Origin: an uncultured Curvibacter sp. | GTDB taxonomy: Bacteria; Pseudomonadota; Gammaproteobacteria; Burkholderiales; Burkholderiaceae_C | Length of the DNA stretch: 46,963 bases | NCBI GenBank assembly: GCA_903828535.1 | Contig: CAIKMN010000032.1 | Location: 1-46,963 of the forward strand | Reading direction: 5' to 3' | In this document: piece after piece, positions 20,755-29,038 of the stretch | Layout: the number at the start of each line of letters is the position of its first letter | Numbering within the stretch: position 1 is the first letter of the stretch | Notes under the pieces: generated by a model | Told to the model about the DNA's origin: nothing | The model's database searches: none | What the model saw: only the letters and a program-made list of their open reading frames with translations | Position numbers and translations under genes: made by a program

Positions 20755-22754
20755 AGGGTTCCCTGCATCAAATAATCTTGCGCCGCCGACAGCGCATCGG
20801 GTCGGCCGAGCAAGGTCAAGGTATCGTTCATGCCCAGCACGGTGTCATCGGTGCAGGGCGTTATTTTGCCGTTAGCGCGACGCAAGGTCACCGCCCGCAC
20901 CTTGAATTGGCTCAAGTTGAAATGGCTCAAAGGGTGGCCGCATGCAAAGGCATCGGCCTCTAACTTAAGGGGCAACAGCCGGGCCTGATCACGCTCGAGC
21001 GCTGTGTCGTCGTCGGCGCCGTGAAAATAGCCGCGCAAGAGGTTGTAGCGCGCATCGCGTTGGGCTTGCACCACGCGCAGGACCCGACGCATCGGCACGC
21101 CCACCAGAGCCAGCGCGTGACTGGCCAGCATCAGTGAGCCCTCGATGGCTTCAGGCACCACTTCGGTGGCGCCGGCTGCGCGCAGCTGCTCCAAAGCAAA
21201 GTCATCTTGGGTGCGCACCACCACCGGCACATGGGGCGCATTTTGGCGGGTATTCGCCAAGACTTTCAAAGCCCCCGGTACGCTCAGGTAAGTGACGACC
21301 ACGGCGCTGGCGCGGTTCAAGCCCGCGGCCATCAACGAGGTCAAGCGTGCCGCGTCGCCAAACACCACATGGTCGCCGTTGGCGGCGGCTTGTCGCACGC
21401 GGTCCGGGTCCATGTCGAGCGCAACATAGGCTATGCCTTCTTGCTCCAACAAGCGCGCCAAGTTCTGCCCACTGCGGCCATACCCACAAATGATCACATG
21501 GTGATCGGTGTTGATGGTTTTTCGCGCAATTTGAGTCATTTGCAGCGACTGCTCCAACCATTCACTGGCGACAAAACGCATCACCCAGTCGTGGCTGTGT
21601 TGGATCAAAAAAGGCGTGATGAACATCGACAACACCATCGCGGCCAGCAGGGGCTGCAACCAGGAATTTGGCAACAAACCTTGTTGCGCGCTCAAGCTCA
21701 ACAAGACAAAGCCAAATTCACCCGCTTGCGATAAATAAATGCCTGTCCGCAAAGACACCCCTGTCGATGCGCCGAGCGTTCTCGACAGGCCAAAAACCAG
21801 CCCCAATTTGAGCATGCTGGGGACCAAGAGCAATAAGACAACCCAGCCGCCCCTTTGGATCACGACTCTGGGGTCTAAGACCATGCCCACGGTGATGAAG
21901 AATAAGCCCAACAACACATCGTGAAAGGGTTTGATGTCGGCCTCCACCTGCCATTTAAAGTCAGTTTCGGACACCAAGACGCCGCCCAAGAAAGCGCCCA
22001 AGGCCAAACTGAGTCCGGCCTTTTCGGTCAACCAGGCCAACCCCAACGTGATGAGCAAAAGATTCAGCATGAACAGCTCAGAACTTTGCCGCCTTGCCAC
22101 GGTGGTGAGCCACCAGCGCATGACTTTTTGGCCGCCGACCAGGAGCACCGCCACCAATAAAAACCCTTTGAGCAAAGCCACGCCCAGTTCATTCGCCAAA
22201 GCCGGCGCCGGGCTGGCCAAGGCAGGAATCAGCACCAGCAAAGGCACGACCGCCAAATCTTGAAACAACAAGACCCCCATCACCCGCTTGCCGTGGGCCG
22301 ACTCCAATTCCAAAGCCTCGCCCATCATTTTGGTGACGATGGCGGTGCTGCTCATGGCGAGCGCAGCGCCCACCGCCAAAGCCGCTTGCCAACTCAAAGT
22401 CCACGCGTGGGGCAGGCCGTCCTGCCACCAAAGGCCCATCAACCAAAAACCGGCGGTCACGGTGAGCAAAGTCAAGATGACTTGCAGCGTGCCGAGACCA
22501 AACACATGGCGCTGCAGGGCGCGCAATTTGCGCAGGTTGAACTCCAAGCCGATGATGAACATCAAGAAAACCACCCCAAATTCACCCAAATGGCTGACGC
22601 CCACCGAAGCCGGCACCAAGGCCAATCCATGCGGGCCGATCAACACGCCAGCGCTTAAGTAGCCCAAAACGGCAGGCCACTTGAACCAGCGGCAGACGGC
22701 CACACCGAGTACGCCAGCGAGCAAATAAAGCAAGGTGAGTTCGAGTCCGTCCAT
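20751..22754 (-). CDS. Kef/CPA2-type monovalent cation:proton antiporter with TrkA-N and TrkA-C domains
   Basis: The 667-residue protein has about 12 membrane segments in its first 400 residues, of the Na+/H+ exchanger type, with [29 protein letters not shown] and a [10 protein letters not shown] segment. A cytosolic NAD-binding RCK_N domain begins near residue 415 ([20 protein letters not shown]), and an RCK_C domain is at the C-terminus (ending near [17 protein letters not shown]). This is the KefB/KefC/YbaL architecture: glutathione-gated potassium efflux, or K+/H+ antiport of unknown gating. The exact ion and regulator cannot be told. It is divergent from kdsD (48 nt between starts) and its stop overlaps apt by 4 nt. 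Confidence 0.92.
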   Translation of the reverse strand: MDGLELTLLYLLAGVLGVAVCRWFKWPAVLGYLSAGVLIGPHGLALVPASVGVSHLGEFGVVFLMFIIGLEFNLRKLRALQRHVFGLGTLQVILTLLTVTAGFWLMGLWWQDGLPHAWTLSWQAALAVGAALAMSSTAIVTKMMGEALELESAHGKRVMGVLLFQDLAVVPLLVLIPALASPAPALANELGVALLKGFLLVAVLLVGGQKVMRWWLTTVARRQSSELFMLNLLLITLGLAWLTEKAGLSLALGAFLGGVLVSETDFKWQVEADIKPFHDVLLGLFFITVGMVLDPRVVIQRGGWVVLLLLVPSMLKLGLVFGLSRTLGASTGVSLRTGIYLSQAGEFGFVLLSLSAQQGLLPNSWLQPLLAAMVLSMFITPFLIQHSHDWVMRFVASEWLEQSLQMTQIARKTINTDHHVIICGYGRSGQNLARLLEQEGIAYVALDMDPDRVRQAAANGDHVVFGDAARLTSLMAAGLNRASAVVVTYLSVPGALKVLANTRQNAPHVPVVVRTQDDFALEQLRAAGATEVVPEAIEGSLMLASHALALVGVPMRRVLRVVQAQRDARYNLLRGYFHGADDDTALERDQARLLPLKLEADAFACGHPLSHFNLSQFKVRAVTLRRANGKITPCTDDTVLGMNDTLTLLGRPDALSAAQDYLMQGTL

Positions 22755-22790
22755 GAGCCTATGCTAGCCGAGGATCGATGACGAGATCGA

Positions 22791-22802
22791 TAGAATCAGC
22801 GC
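22791..22802 (+). promoter_or_regulatory. Possible -10 element directly before kdsD
   Basis: TAGAAT (22791-22796, 5 of 6) ends 6 nt before the kdsD ATG, and no Shine-Dalgarno is present between. Two GATCGAT direct repeats lie just upstream (22773-22779 and 22785-22791). No -35 match is convincing. Confidence 0.3.
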
Positions 22803-23846
22803 ATGCCCATCGACAACTCCTCCCTGCTGCGCCGAGCTCAAGATACTTTTGAAATTGAGGCCCAAGCCCTCAAGGCCGTGGGCGCACGCGTCGGGCCTGC
22901 TTTTGTGGCGTCGGTTCAAGCCATCTTGGCCACCGAGGGACGGGTGGTGGTGACCGGCATGGGCAAGAGTGGCCACGTGGGCCGCAAAATTGCAGCGACC
23001 TTGGCCTCCACCGGCACCCCCGCCTTGTTTGTTCACCCGGCCGAAGCCAGCCACGGCGATCTCGGCATGATCACCGCGCGCGACGTGGTGCTGGCCATTT
23101 CCAACAGCGGCGAGTCTGCTGAGCTGGACATGATTCTGCCCGTGGTCAAGCGCTTGGGCGCCACGCTGATTGGCATGACGGGCGGCGCTCAGTCCTCGTT
23201 GGCGCGTTTTTCTGATTGGGTGTTGGATACCCGCGTGGACAAAGAAGCTTGCCCCTTGAACCTCGCGCCGACCTCCAGCACCACCGTGCAAATGGCCATG
23301 GGCGATGCCCTCGCCGTGGCGCTTTTAGAGGCACGGGGTTTTGGCGCCGACGACTTTGCCCGCTCGCATCCTGGCGGTTCTCTGGGGCGCAAACTTTTGA
23401 CCTTGGTGAGCGACGTGATGCGCCAAGGCGATGCGGTGCCCAAAGTGTTGCCCGAGACACCTTTTTTTGAACTCATGCGCGAGATGAGTAAAAAAGGGTT
23501 GGGCATGGCCGTCGTGGTCAACGACCAAGACCAGGTGCAAGGTGTGTTTACCGATGGCGATTTGCGCCGATTGCTCGAACAAGGCGTCGAGCTGCGCAGC
23601 GCCACAGCCGCCCAAGTCATGCGCACGCAACCCCGTTTCATTGCGCCTCAAGCCTTGGCCGCTGATGCCGCAGACAAAATGGAACAGCACCGCATTACCA
23701 GCTTGTTGGTTTGCGAATCCAAAGCTGGCCAAGGTAGCCAAGTTGAGCAAGGCGAAGTTGCTGGGGATAGTGCAACGCAAGGTCCCGTTTTGAAATTGGT
23801 CGGTACGCTTCACATCGGCGACCTGATGCGCGCGAAGGTCATTTAA
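22803..23846 (+). CDS. kdsD: Arabinose-5-phosphate isomerase (KpsF/GutQ family)
   Basis: The 347-residue enzyme interconverts ribulose-5-phosphate and arabinose-5-phosphate, the first step towards Kdo of lipopolysaccharide. An N-terminal SIS domain has VVVTGMGKSGHVGRKIAATLASTGTPA, AEASHGDLGMI, and SNSGES for sugar phosphate binding. Two CBS domains follow, about 205-265 and 270-347. The second is interrupted by a Gln/Gly/Glu-rich insert (about 303-329) before LVGTLHIGDLMRA. It is followed with zero spacing by kdsC, the third enzyme of the same pathway, which supports the Kdo role. Confidence 0.95.
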   Translation: MPIDNSSLLRRAQDTFEIEAQALKAVGARVGPAFVASVQAILATEGRVVVTGMGKSGHVGRKIAATLASTGTPALFVHPAEASHGDLGMITARDVVLAISNSGESAELDMILPVVKRLGATLIGMTGGAQSSLARFSDWVLDTRVDKEACPLNLAPTSSTTVQMAMGDALAVALLEARGFGADDFARSHPGGSLGRKLLTLVSDVMRQGDAVPKVLPETPFFELMREMSKKGLGMAVVVNDQDQVQGVFTDGDLRRLLEQGVELRSATAAQVMRTQPRFIAPQALAADAADKMEQHRITSLLVCESKAGQGSQVEQGEVAGDSATQGPVLKLVGTLHIGDLMRAKVI

Positions 23847-24431
23847 ATGAGCCCTGTGAATCAAGCCCCCCCTTCAACCCGTGCGGTCTCCATGGCCAGT
23901 CCATGGCACGCCGATGTGTTGGCCCTCGCACGCCCCGTTAAAGTGGTTTTTCTGGATGTGGACGGCGTGCTGACCGACGGCGGTCTCTACATTTCTGAAG
24001 CCGGAGAAACCCTCAAACGCTTCAACACCTTGGACGGCCATGGCCTCAAATTGCTGCAAGAAGCGGGCGTGGTGCCCGCCATCATCACGGGCCGCGATTC
24101 ACCCGCTTTGCGCCACCGTCTGAGCGCTTTGGGCATTGTCCATGCGCGTTACGGCACGACCCAAAAAGTACCCGCCGCTGAGTCCATTTTGAAAGAACTG
24201 CAACTTGCCTGGTCACAAGCCGCCGCCATGGGCGACGACTGGCCGGACTTGCCCATGTTGCAACGAGCGGCCCTGGCCGTGGCCCCCCCCAACGCCCATA
24301 CCGAAGTTTTGAGCCGGGTACACGCCGTCACGAAACAAGCAGGTGGCCATGGGGCGGTGCGTGAGTTGTGCGATGGCGTCTTGATGGCCCGTGGCGATTA
24401 CGGTCGTTTGTTGGCACAAGAGGTCGGTTGA
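23847..24431 (+). CDS. kdsC: 3-deoxy-D-manno-octulosonate 8-phosphate phosphatase
   Basis: The 194-residue HAD-superfamily phosphatase releases Kdo from Kdo-8-phosphate. Motif I is FLDVDGVLTDG, with D37 as likely nucleophile and D39 as acid/base. The mid-chain AIITGRDSPALRHR (motif II), the lysine in TTQKVPA, and MGDDWPDLPML (motif IV) are all present. An N-terminal extension of about 25 residues precedes the domain; a start at M16 is possible. It starts immediately after the kdsD stop, and its own stop shares one base with the lptC ATG. Confidence 0.95.
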   Translation: MSPVNQAPPSTRAVSMASPWHADVLALARPVKVVFLDVDGVLTDGGLYISEAGETLKRFNTLDGHGLKLLQEAGVVPAIITGRDSPALRHRLSALGIVHARYGTTQKVPAAESILKELQLAWSQAAAMGDDWPDLPMLQRAALAVAPPNAHTEVLSRVHAVTKQAGGHGAVRELCDGVLMARGDYGRLLAQEVG

Positions 24432-25063
24432 TGCCATTCAAGGCGCTTTGGCAACAGGCTGCCAGCCATGCTTGGGGACGCGCCACGGTTTATTTGCCAG
24501 TGGCCTTGATGGCGCTGTTGGCCCTGCTGACTTATTGGCTTGTGCACAGCACCCCGACCCTCACGCCCAGTCCATCGACGCGGCCGGTGCGCCACATTGC
24601 CGACTACAGCTTGCGTGATTTCACCATCGCCACCTACGCGCCAGAAGGGCGCTTGCTCAACCAACTCTCAGGCGAAAGCGCGCGGCACTTTCCGGACAGC
24701 AACACGCTAGAAATTGAAGTCGTCAAGATCAAATCCTATCCATCGGCCAGCCGCGAAACCCGAGCCTCCGCTCAGAAAGCCTTGGCCAACGGGGACGGTT
24801 CTGATGTGCGGCTCTTGGGCAACGCGCTCATCGAAAATGAAGACTTGTCAAATCCCACCCCTCCCTTGAGGCTGCGAGGGGAGCAGTTGGAAATTTTGAG
24901 TCACCCTCAGCGTTTACAAAGTGAGTCCCCTGTTGTTTTGCAACAAGGGAAAAACCAATTTACGGGTGACCGCCTCAATTACGACCACCTGAGCAGCGTG
25001 GTCGAGATGCAAGGCCGGGTGCGAGGCGTCTTGCAACCCGGGGCAACAAAAAAGGCCCCTTAG
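24431..25063 (+). CDS. lptC: LPS export ABC transporter periplasmic protein LptC
   Basis: The 210-residue protein, started at ATG 24431 (TGATG overlap with kdsC), has a basic N-terminus and one membrane anchor (about residues 20-36, VALMALLALLTYWLVHS). A periplasmic beta-jellyroll region follows, with DYSLRDFTIATYAPEGRLLNQLSGESARHFPDSNTLEI, typical of LptC. It bridges LptB2FG in the inner membrane and LptA in the periplasm. LptA and lptB, which usually come next, are missing here: the gene ends inside a terminator. Sequence divergence is normal for this poorly conserved family. Confidence 0.9.
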   Translation: MPFKALWQQAASHAWGRATVYLPVALMALLALLTYWLVHSTPTLTPSPSTRPVRHIADYSLRDFTIATYAPEGRLLNQLSGESARHFPDSNTLEIEVVKIKSYPSASRETRASAQKALANGDGSDVRLLGNALIENEDLSNPTPPLRLRGEQLEILSHPQRLQSESPVVLQQGKNQFTGDRLNYDHLSSVVEMQGRVRGVLQPGATKKAP

Positions 25064-25071
25064 GGCCTTTT
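25047..25071. terminator. Bidirectional terminator between lptC and the RRM protein gene
   Basis: AAAAGGCCC (25050-25058) and GGGCCTTTT (25063-25071) form a perfect 9-bp stem with a CTTA loop, flanked by an A run on the left and a T run on the right. It can therefore terminate both convergent genes. The lptC stop codon (25061-25063) lies within it. Confidence 0.85.
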
Positions 25072-25074
25072 AGA

Positions 25075-25551
25075 TCAATAACCGCCGTTATCGCCGCCGC
25101 CGTAACCGCCGCGACCGCCGCCGCCATTGCCGTTACCACCGCGTGGGCCAGCGCCGTAGGGGCTGCGGAAACCGCCTTCGCCACCACCGCTGCGGCCACC
25201 GCCGAAGCCGCCGCCGCCACCGCTACGGCCACCGCCGTAACCGCCGCCGCCGCCAAAACCACCACCACCACCACCAAAGCCACCGCTACGGGGAGGGCGC
25301 GCTTCCATGGGACGGGCTTCGTTCACGACGACGCTGCGGCCGCCCAAGGATTGACCGTTCATGCCATTGATGGCAGATTGCGCTTCGGCATCGCTGGCCA
25401 TTTCGACAAAGCCGAAACCTTTGGAGCGACCCGTATCGCGCTCCATCATGACCTTGGCGCTGGTCACAGCACCAAATTCACCAAAGGCTTGCTCCAGATC
25501 ACTGTCGCGCACTGAGTACGGCAGATTGCCGACATACAACTTATTGCCCAT
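25075..25551 (-). CDS. RRM-domain glycine-rich RNA-binding protein
   Basis: The 158-residue protein starts at ATG 25551 (MGNKLYVGNLPYS), with GGAG seven nt upstream; a longer in-frame version from 25572 lacks a ribosome site. Residues about 4-82 form one RNA recognition motif with RNP2 LYVGNL (5-10) and RNP1 KGFGFVEM (44-51). The rest is a Gly/Arg/Ser/Tyr tail of GGGFGGG and GGRSGGG repeats. Single-RRM Gly-rich proteins are often cold-induced RNA chaperones, in cyanobacteria for example (family knowledge). A cold role here is inference. The ribosome site lies in an inverted repeat, annotated separately. It is convergent with lptC through a shared terminator. Confidence 0.93.
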   Translation of the reverse strand: MGNKLYVGNLPYSVRDSDLEQAFGEFGAVTSAKVMMERDTGRSKGFGFVEMASDAEAQSAINGMNGQSLGGRSVVVNEARPMEARPPRSGGFGGGGGGFGGGGGYGGGRSGGGGGFGGGRSGGGEGGFRSPYGAGPRGGNGNGGGGRGGYGGGDNGGY

Positions 25552-25554
25552 TAA

Positions 25555-25594
25555 GGGACTCCTCAAAAACACAAATAAAAAGCGATGGAGTCCC
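25555..25594 (-). promoter_or_regulatory. Hairpin sequestering the ribosome binding site of the RRM gene
   Basis: In mRNA sense, GGGACTCC (25594 to 25587) is followed by a 24-nt U-rich loop and then GGAGTCCC (25562 to 25555), an exact 8-bp inverted repeat. The first four bases of the 3' arm, GGAG, are the Shine-Dalgarno, seven nt before ATG 25551. Folding would hide the site; melting would expose it. The repeat is seen directly; its regulatory role is inferred. Confidence 0.6.
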
Positions 25595-25669
25595 GAAAAC
25601 GCACACTTTCAGACGCAAACCTGACCACCGATCACCGCAAACACGCATGCTTAAACGCATACTCGCTCA

Positions 25670-25715
25670 TTAGAACTATGAAATACCAAAAAACGCAAGC
25701 TTTTTTTAGAACTAT
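25670..25715. repeat. 10-bp direct repeat upstream of the RRM gene
   Basis: TTAGAACTAT occurs at 25670-25679 and again at 25706-25715, 36 bp apart (start to start), and similarity continues for several bases. The spacing places both copies roughly on the same face range of the helix. It could be an operator pair, but no matching regulator is known to me. Confidence 0.5.
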
Positions 25716-25804
25716 TTGAAAATAAATTAAAAAAATCGGGTCGAGAGGTCATAAAAGTGGTTTTTCAACCCCATTTCTGTCTTTTCAAACCCAGCACCGG
25801 CGCT

Positions 25805-25818
25805 TGCTATACTTTTTT
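25805..25818 (+). promoter_or_regulatory. Extended -10 promoter element of metX
   Basis: TGC directly precedes TATACT (25808-25813), forming an extended -10 element; TTCAAA (25784-25789) is a possible -35 at 18 nt. The -10 ends 5 nt before the metX ATG at 25819, and the bases between are all T. No ribosome binding site is possible, so a leaderless transcript is predicted. Confidence 0.5.
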
Positions 25819-26955
25819 ATGACTTTCTTTGTCAAACCGCAAACCCTGTCCTTTGACAGCCCCTTGGCCTTGCAAAGCGGGGCGGTCATGCCCCCGTATT
25901 CCTTGACCTACGAAACCTACGGCACGCTGAACGCAGAGCGCTCCAACGCCGTGCTGGTTTGCCATGCTTTGAATGCCTCCCACCACGTGGCAGGCAGCTA
26001 CGAAGGCCAGCCCAACTCGGCGGGTTGGTGGGACAACATGATTGGCCCAGGCAAGTCGGTCGACACCAACCGCTTCTTTGTCATCGGCGTGAACAACCTC
26101 GGCTCCTGCTTTGGCAGCACCGGCCCCATGCACGCGCATCCTGAAACCGGGCGCATTTACGGCGCCGACTTCCCCGTCTTGACCGTGGAAGACTGGGTGA
26201 ACGCCCAAGCGCGCTTGCTCGATGCCTTGGGCATTCAGCAATTGGCCGCCGTCTTGGGCGGCTCGCTGGGCGGCATGCAGGCCTTGAGCTGGACCTTGCA
26301 ATACCCCGACCGTGTGCGCCACGCCGTGGTGGTGGCCAGTGCCCCAAACCTGAACGCTGAAAACATTGCCTTCAATGAGGTCGCGCGCCGCGCCATCGTC
26401 ACCGACCCCGACTTCCACGGCGGGCATTTTTATGAGCACAACGTGGTGCCCAAACGCGGCCTGCGGATCGCCCGCATGATTGGCCACATCACCTACCTCA
26501 GCGACGATGTGATGAACTCCAAATTTGGACGACATCTGCGCCAAGCGGCCGAGGGCAATGCCACGGGCTATCAATACACCACCCAAGACATTGAGTTTGA
26601 AATCGAGAGCTACCTGCGCTACCAAGGCGACAAGTTCAGCGACTACTTTGACGCCAACACCTACTTGTTGATCACCCGCGCGCTGGATTATTTTGACCCT
26701 GCGCGCAGCTATGGCGGTCACTTAAGCACAGCCTTTGCCAGGGCCCAATGCCAATTCATGTTGGTGAGTTTCAGCACAGACTGGCGTTTTTCCCCCAAAC
26801 GCAGCCGCGAAATTGTGCAAGCCCTGCTCAGCAACCACCGCACCGTGAGCTACGCCGAAATTGACGCGCCGCATGGCCACGACGCCTTCTTGCTTGACGA
26901 TCCGCGTTACCTCGGCGTGATGCGCAGCTATTTTGAAAAGCAGGTAACGACATGA
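25819..26955 (+). CDS. metX: Homoserine O-acyltransferase (MetX family)
   Basis: The 378-residue alpha/beta hydrolase-fold enzyme acylates homoserine in the first committed step of methionine synthesis. Visible features are [13 protein letters not shown], the [15 protein letters not shown] segment, the nucleophile elbow [12 protein letters not shown], and [12 protein letters not shown] carrying the catalytic histidine. Betaproteobacterial MetX proteins are often annotated as acetyltransferases, but some use succinyl-CoA. I cannot decide the acyl donor by eye. The start is ATG 25819; the frame extends five codons upstream but only through a promoter-like element. The stop overlaps metW by 4 nt. 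Confidence 0.95.
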   Translation: MTFFVKPQTLSFDSPLALQSGAVMPPYSLTYETYGTLNAERSNAVLVCHALNASHHVAGSYEGQPNSAGWWDNMIGPGKSVDTNRFFVIGVNNLGSCFGSTGPMHAHPETGRIYGADFPVLTVEDWVNAQARLLDALGIQQLAAVLGGSLGGMQALSWTLQYPDRVRHAVVVASAPNLNAENIAFNEVARRAIVTDPDFHGGHFYEHNVVPKRGLRIARMIGHITYLSDDVMNSKFGRHLRQAAEGNATGYQYTTQDIEFEIESYLRYQGDKFSDYFDANTYLLITRALDYFDPARSYGGHLSTAFARAQCQFMLVSFSTDWRFSPKRSREIVQALLSNHRTVSYAEIDAPHGHDAFLLDDPRYLGVMRSYFEKQVTT

Positions 26956-27539
26956 GCCAAGAGTGGACCCGCTTTCGCCAAATTGCGCGGCTCGTGCCAC
27001 AAGGTGCACGCGTGCTCGATCTGGGTTGTGGCGACGGCGCCTTGCTGGCCTTCCTACAAAAAGAGCGCGGCTGCACCGGCTACGGCGTGGAGTTGTCCGA
27101 CGCCAATGTGCAGGCTTGTGTGGCACGAGGCGTGCAAGTGCTGCAGCTCAACTTGGATGAAGGCCTGTCGATCTTTGAAGACCAATCGTTTGACGTGGTC
27201 CTACAAATCGACACCTTGCAGCATTTACGCAACGCCGAAACCATGTTGCGCGAAACCGTTCGCGTCGGCAAAACCGGCATCGTGGCCTTTCCAAATTTTG
27301 CCCATTGGCCGAATCGATTGAGCGTCTTACTGGGCCGCATGCCGGTGACCAAGCGATTGCCCTACGAGTGGTACAACACCCCGAATATTCGGGTCGGTAC
27401 CTTCGCAGATTTCGTGACCTTGGCTCAAAAAAACCAACTGCAGATTGAAGATGCCTTTGGCCTAGAAGGCGACGCCTTGATGCGCTGGGGAGCCAACTGG
27501 CGCGCCAGCACCGCTGTTTTTAAATTAGTAGCCCCATGA
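26952..27539 (+). CDS. metW: Methionine biosynthesis protein MetW
   Basis: The 195-residue protein has a class I SAM-methyltransferase fold: motif [16 protein letters not shown] near residue 20, then [28 protein letters not shown] and [15 protein letters not shown]. It shows the characteristic MetW ending [35 protein letters not shown]. MetW is needed together with MetX for homoserine acylation in several proteobacteria; its own chemistry is unclear. It is coupled to metX and to the following M20 gene by ATGA overlaps. Confidence 0.95.
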   Translation: MSQEWTRFRQIARLVPQGARVLDLGCGDGALLAFLQKERGCTGYGVELSDANVQACVARGVQVLQLNLDEGLSIFEDQSFDVVLQIDTLQHLRNAETMLRETVRVGKTGIVAFPNFAHWPNRLSVLLGRMPVTKRLPYEWYNTPNIRVGTFADFVTLAQKNQLQIEDAFGLEGDALMRWGANWRASTAVFKLVAP

Positions 27540-29038
27540 ACGCACGACTACCTGACCCCGCATTCAGCCCTTTTGACGCCCAGGCGGCTTTGACACACGC
27601 CAGCGCACAGTGGGACCGCGACTTGGTGGGTCAAATTAAAGACTACATTGCCATTCCGGCCAAATCGCCCGCCTTCGCCAGCGACTGGGCCGAGCAAGGC
27701 CTGCTAGAAACGGTGGTGCGCAATGCGGCCAACTGGATTGAAGCGCAAAAAGTGGCTGGGCTCCGTTTAGAAATCATCCGCTTGCCCGGACGAACGCCCG
27801 TGTTGTTTTTTGAGGTCGAGGCCACCACCGACACCGCGACAACCCCCCACACGGTGCTGATGTATGGCCATTTGGACAAACAGCCCGAGTTCTCTGGCTG
27901 GCGCAGTGACTTGGGTCCATGGACACCCAAACTGGAAGATGGCAAGTTGTATGGCCGAGGCGGCGCCGATGACGGCTACGCGGTCTACGCCAGTGTGGCG
28001 GCCTTGCAAGCGCTGAAGGCCCAAGGCACGCCCCACCCCCGGGTTGTTGGCTTGATTGAAACCTGCGAAGAAAGCGGTTCCTACGATTTATTGCCCTATG
28101 TGGAAGCCTTGCGCCCAAGGCTCGGGGAGGTGGCCTTGGTGATCTGCCTCGATTCAGGGGCAGGCAATTACGACCAACTGTGGCTGACCACCAGTTTGCG
28201 GGGCATGGCCAGCGGCACCCTCAGGGTGGAGGTCTTGAGCGAAGGGGTGCACTCTGGAGATGCGTCGGGCTTGATCCCTTCCAGCTTTCGCATCATGCGA
28301 CAGGTCCTAGACCGTTTGGAAGACAGCGCCACTGGCCGCTTGCTGCCCGCCTCTTTTCATTGCGAAGTGCCGCCTGATCGCTTGGCGCAAGCCAAGGCCA
28401 CAGCCGCCATTTTGGGCGATGAGATTCACAGGCGCTTTCCCTGGGCCCACCATGACTGCGGTGGTTCCACGCTGATGACCTTGCCCACCACGACCGATCC
28501 TTTGCAAGGCCTATTGAACCGCACCTGGGCTCCCACCCTGAGCGTGACAGGCGCAGAAGGACTGCCTGCCTTGAAAGACGCAGGCAATGTGCTGCGGCCC
28601 TACACGGCTTTTAAACTCAGCCTGAGGCTACCGCCTTTGGTGGCCGCCGACCAAGCGGTGGCCGAGTTGAAACGCTTGCTGGAAGACAATGCCCCTTACC
28701 AAGCCAAGGTCACATTTGAAGGCGCAGGCGGTGCCTCGGGTTGGAATGCGCCGCCCACGCAACCTTGGTTCGAGCAGGCCTTGAATGCCGCCTCGCAAGC
28801 GCACTTTGGCGCGCCTTGCGGCCACATCGGGCAAGGGGGCACCATCCCGTTGATGAACCTGTTGTCCAAGGGTTTCCCTTCTGCGCAAATGATGGTCTGC
28901 GGGGTCTTGGGACCGAAAAGCAACGCCCACGGCCCCAATGAATTTTTGCACCTTGATTACGCCAAGAAACTCACCGCTGCTGTGGCCCAAGTCATCGCGG
29001 CCAGCGTTCAAACCAGGGCCGGCGGCGATTCGGTGTGA
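27536..29038 (+). CDS. M20 family metallopeptidase
   Basis: The 500-residue protein is a zinc-dependent amidohydrolase/peptidase of the M20 (ArgE/DapE/CPG2/carnosinase-like) family. Metal ligands and catalytic residues are visible: MYGHLDKQPE (H and catalytic D, about 107-116), GRGGADDGYA (bridging D), and ETCEESGS (catalytic E and ligand E). HSGDASG begins the dimerisation domain and GPNEFLH carries the final histidine. No signal peptide is seen, so probably cytosolic; the substrate is unknown. It begins inside the metW stop (ATGA) and overlaps the convergent ABC exporter gene by 31 nt at its 3' end. Confidence 0.93.
   Translation: MNARLPDPAFSPFDAQAALTHASAQWDRDLVGQIKDYIAIPAKSPAFASDWAEQGLLETVVRNAANWIEAQKVAGLRLEIIRLPGRTPVLFFEVEATTDTATTPHTVLMYGHLDKQPEFSGWRSDLGPWTPKLEDGKLYGRGGADDGYAVYASVAALQALKAQGTPHPRVVGLIETCEESGSYDLLPYVEALRPRLGEVALVICLDSGAGNYDQLWLTTSLRGMASGTLRVEVLSEGVHSGDASGLIPSSFRIMRQVLDRLEDSATGRLLPASFHCEVPPDRLAQAKATAAILGDEIHRRFPWAHHDCGGSTLMTLPTTTDPLQGLLNRTWAPTLSVTGAEGLPALKDAGNVLRPYTAFKLSLRLPPLVAADQAVAELKRLLEDNAPYQAKVTFEGAGGASGWNAPPTQPWFEQALNAASQAHFGAPCGHIGQGGTIPLMNLLSKGFPSAQMMVCGVLGPKSNAHGPNEFLHLDYAKKLTAAVAQVIAASVQTRAGGDSV

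Larger units (their letters stand above)
25573..25818. other. AT-rich intergenic region between the RRM gene and metX
   Basis: This is the largest gene-free stretch in the window: about 267 bp between the two start codons. It carries the leader hairpin of the RRM gene at its left edge and a 10-bp direct repeat TTAGAACTAT at 25670-25679 and 25706-25715, each followed by GAAA within two bases. A strongly AT-rich tract (about 25700-25735) follows, and the metX promoter is at its right edge. No open reading frame or RNA gene is recognised. Confidence 0.6.

Noticed and set aside
25807-26721. 304-codon open frame antisense to metX
   Set aside because: It mirrors metX codons and has no protein-like features.
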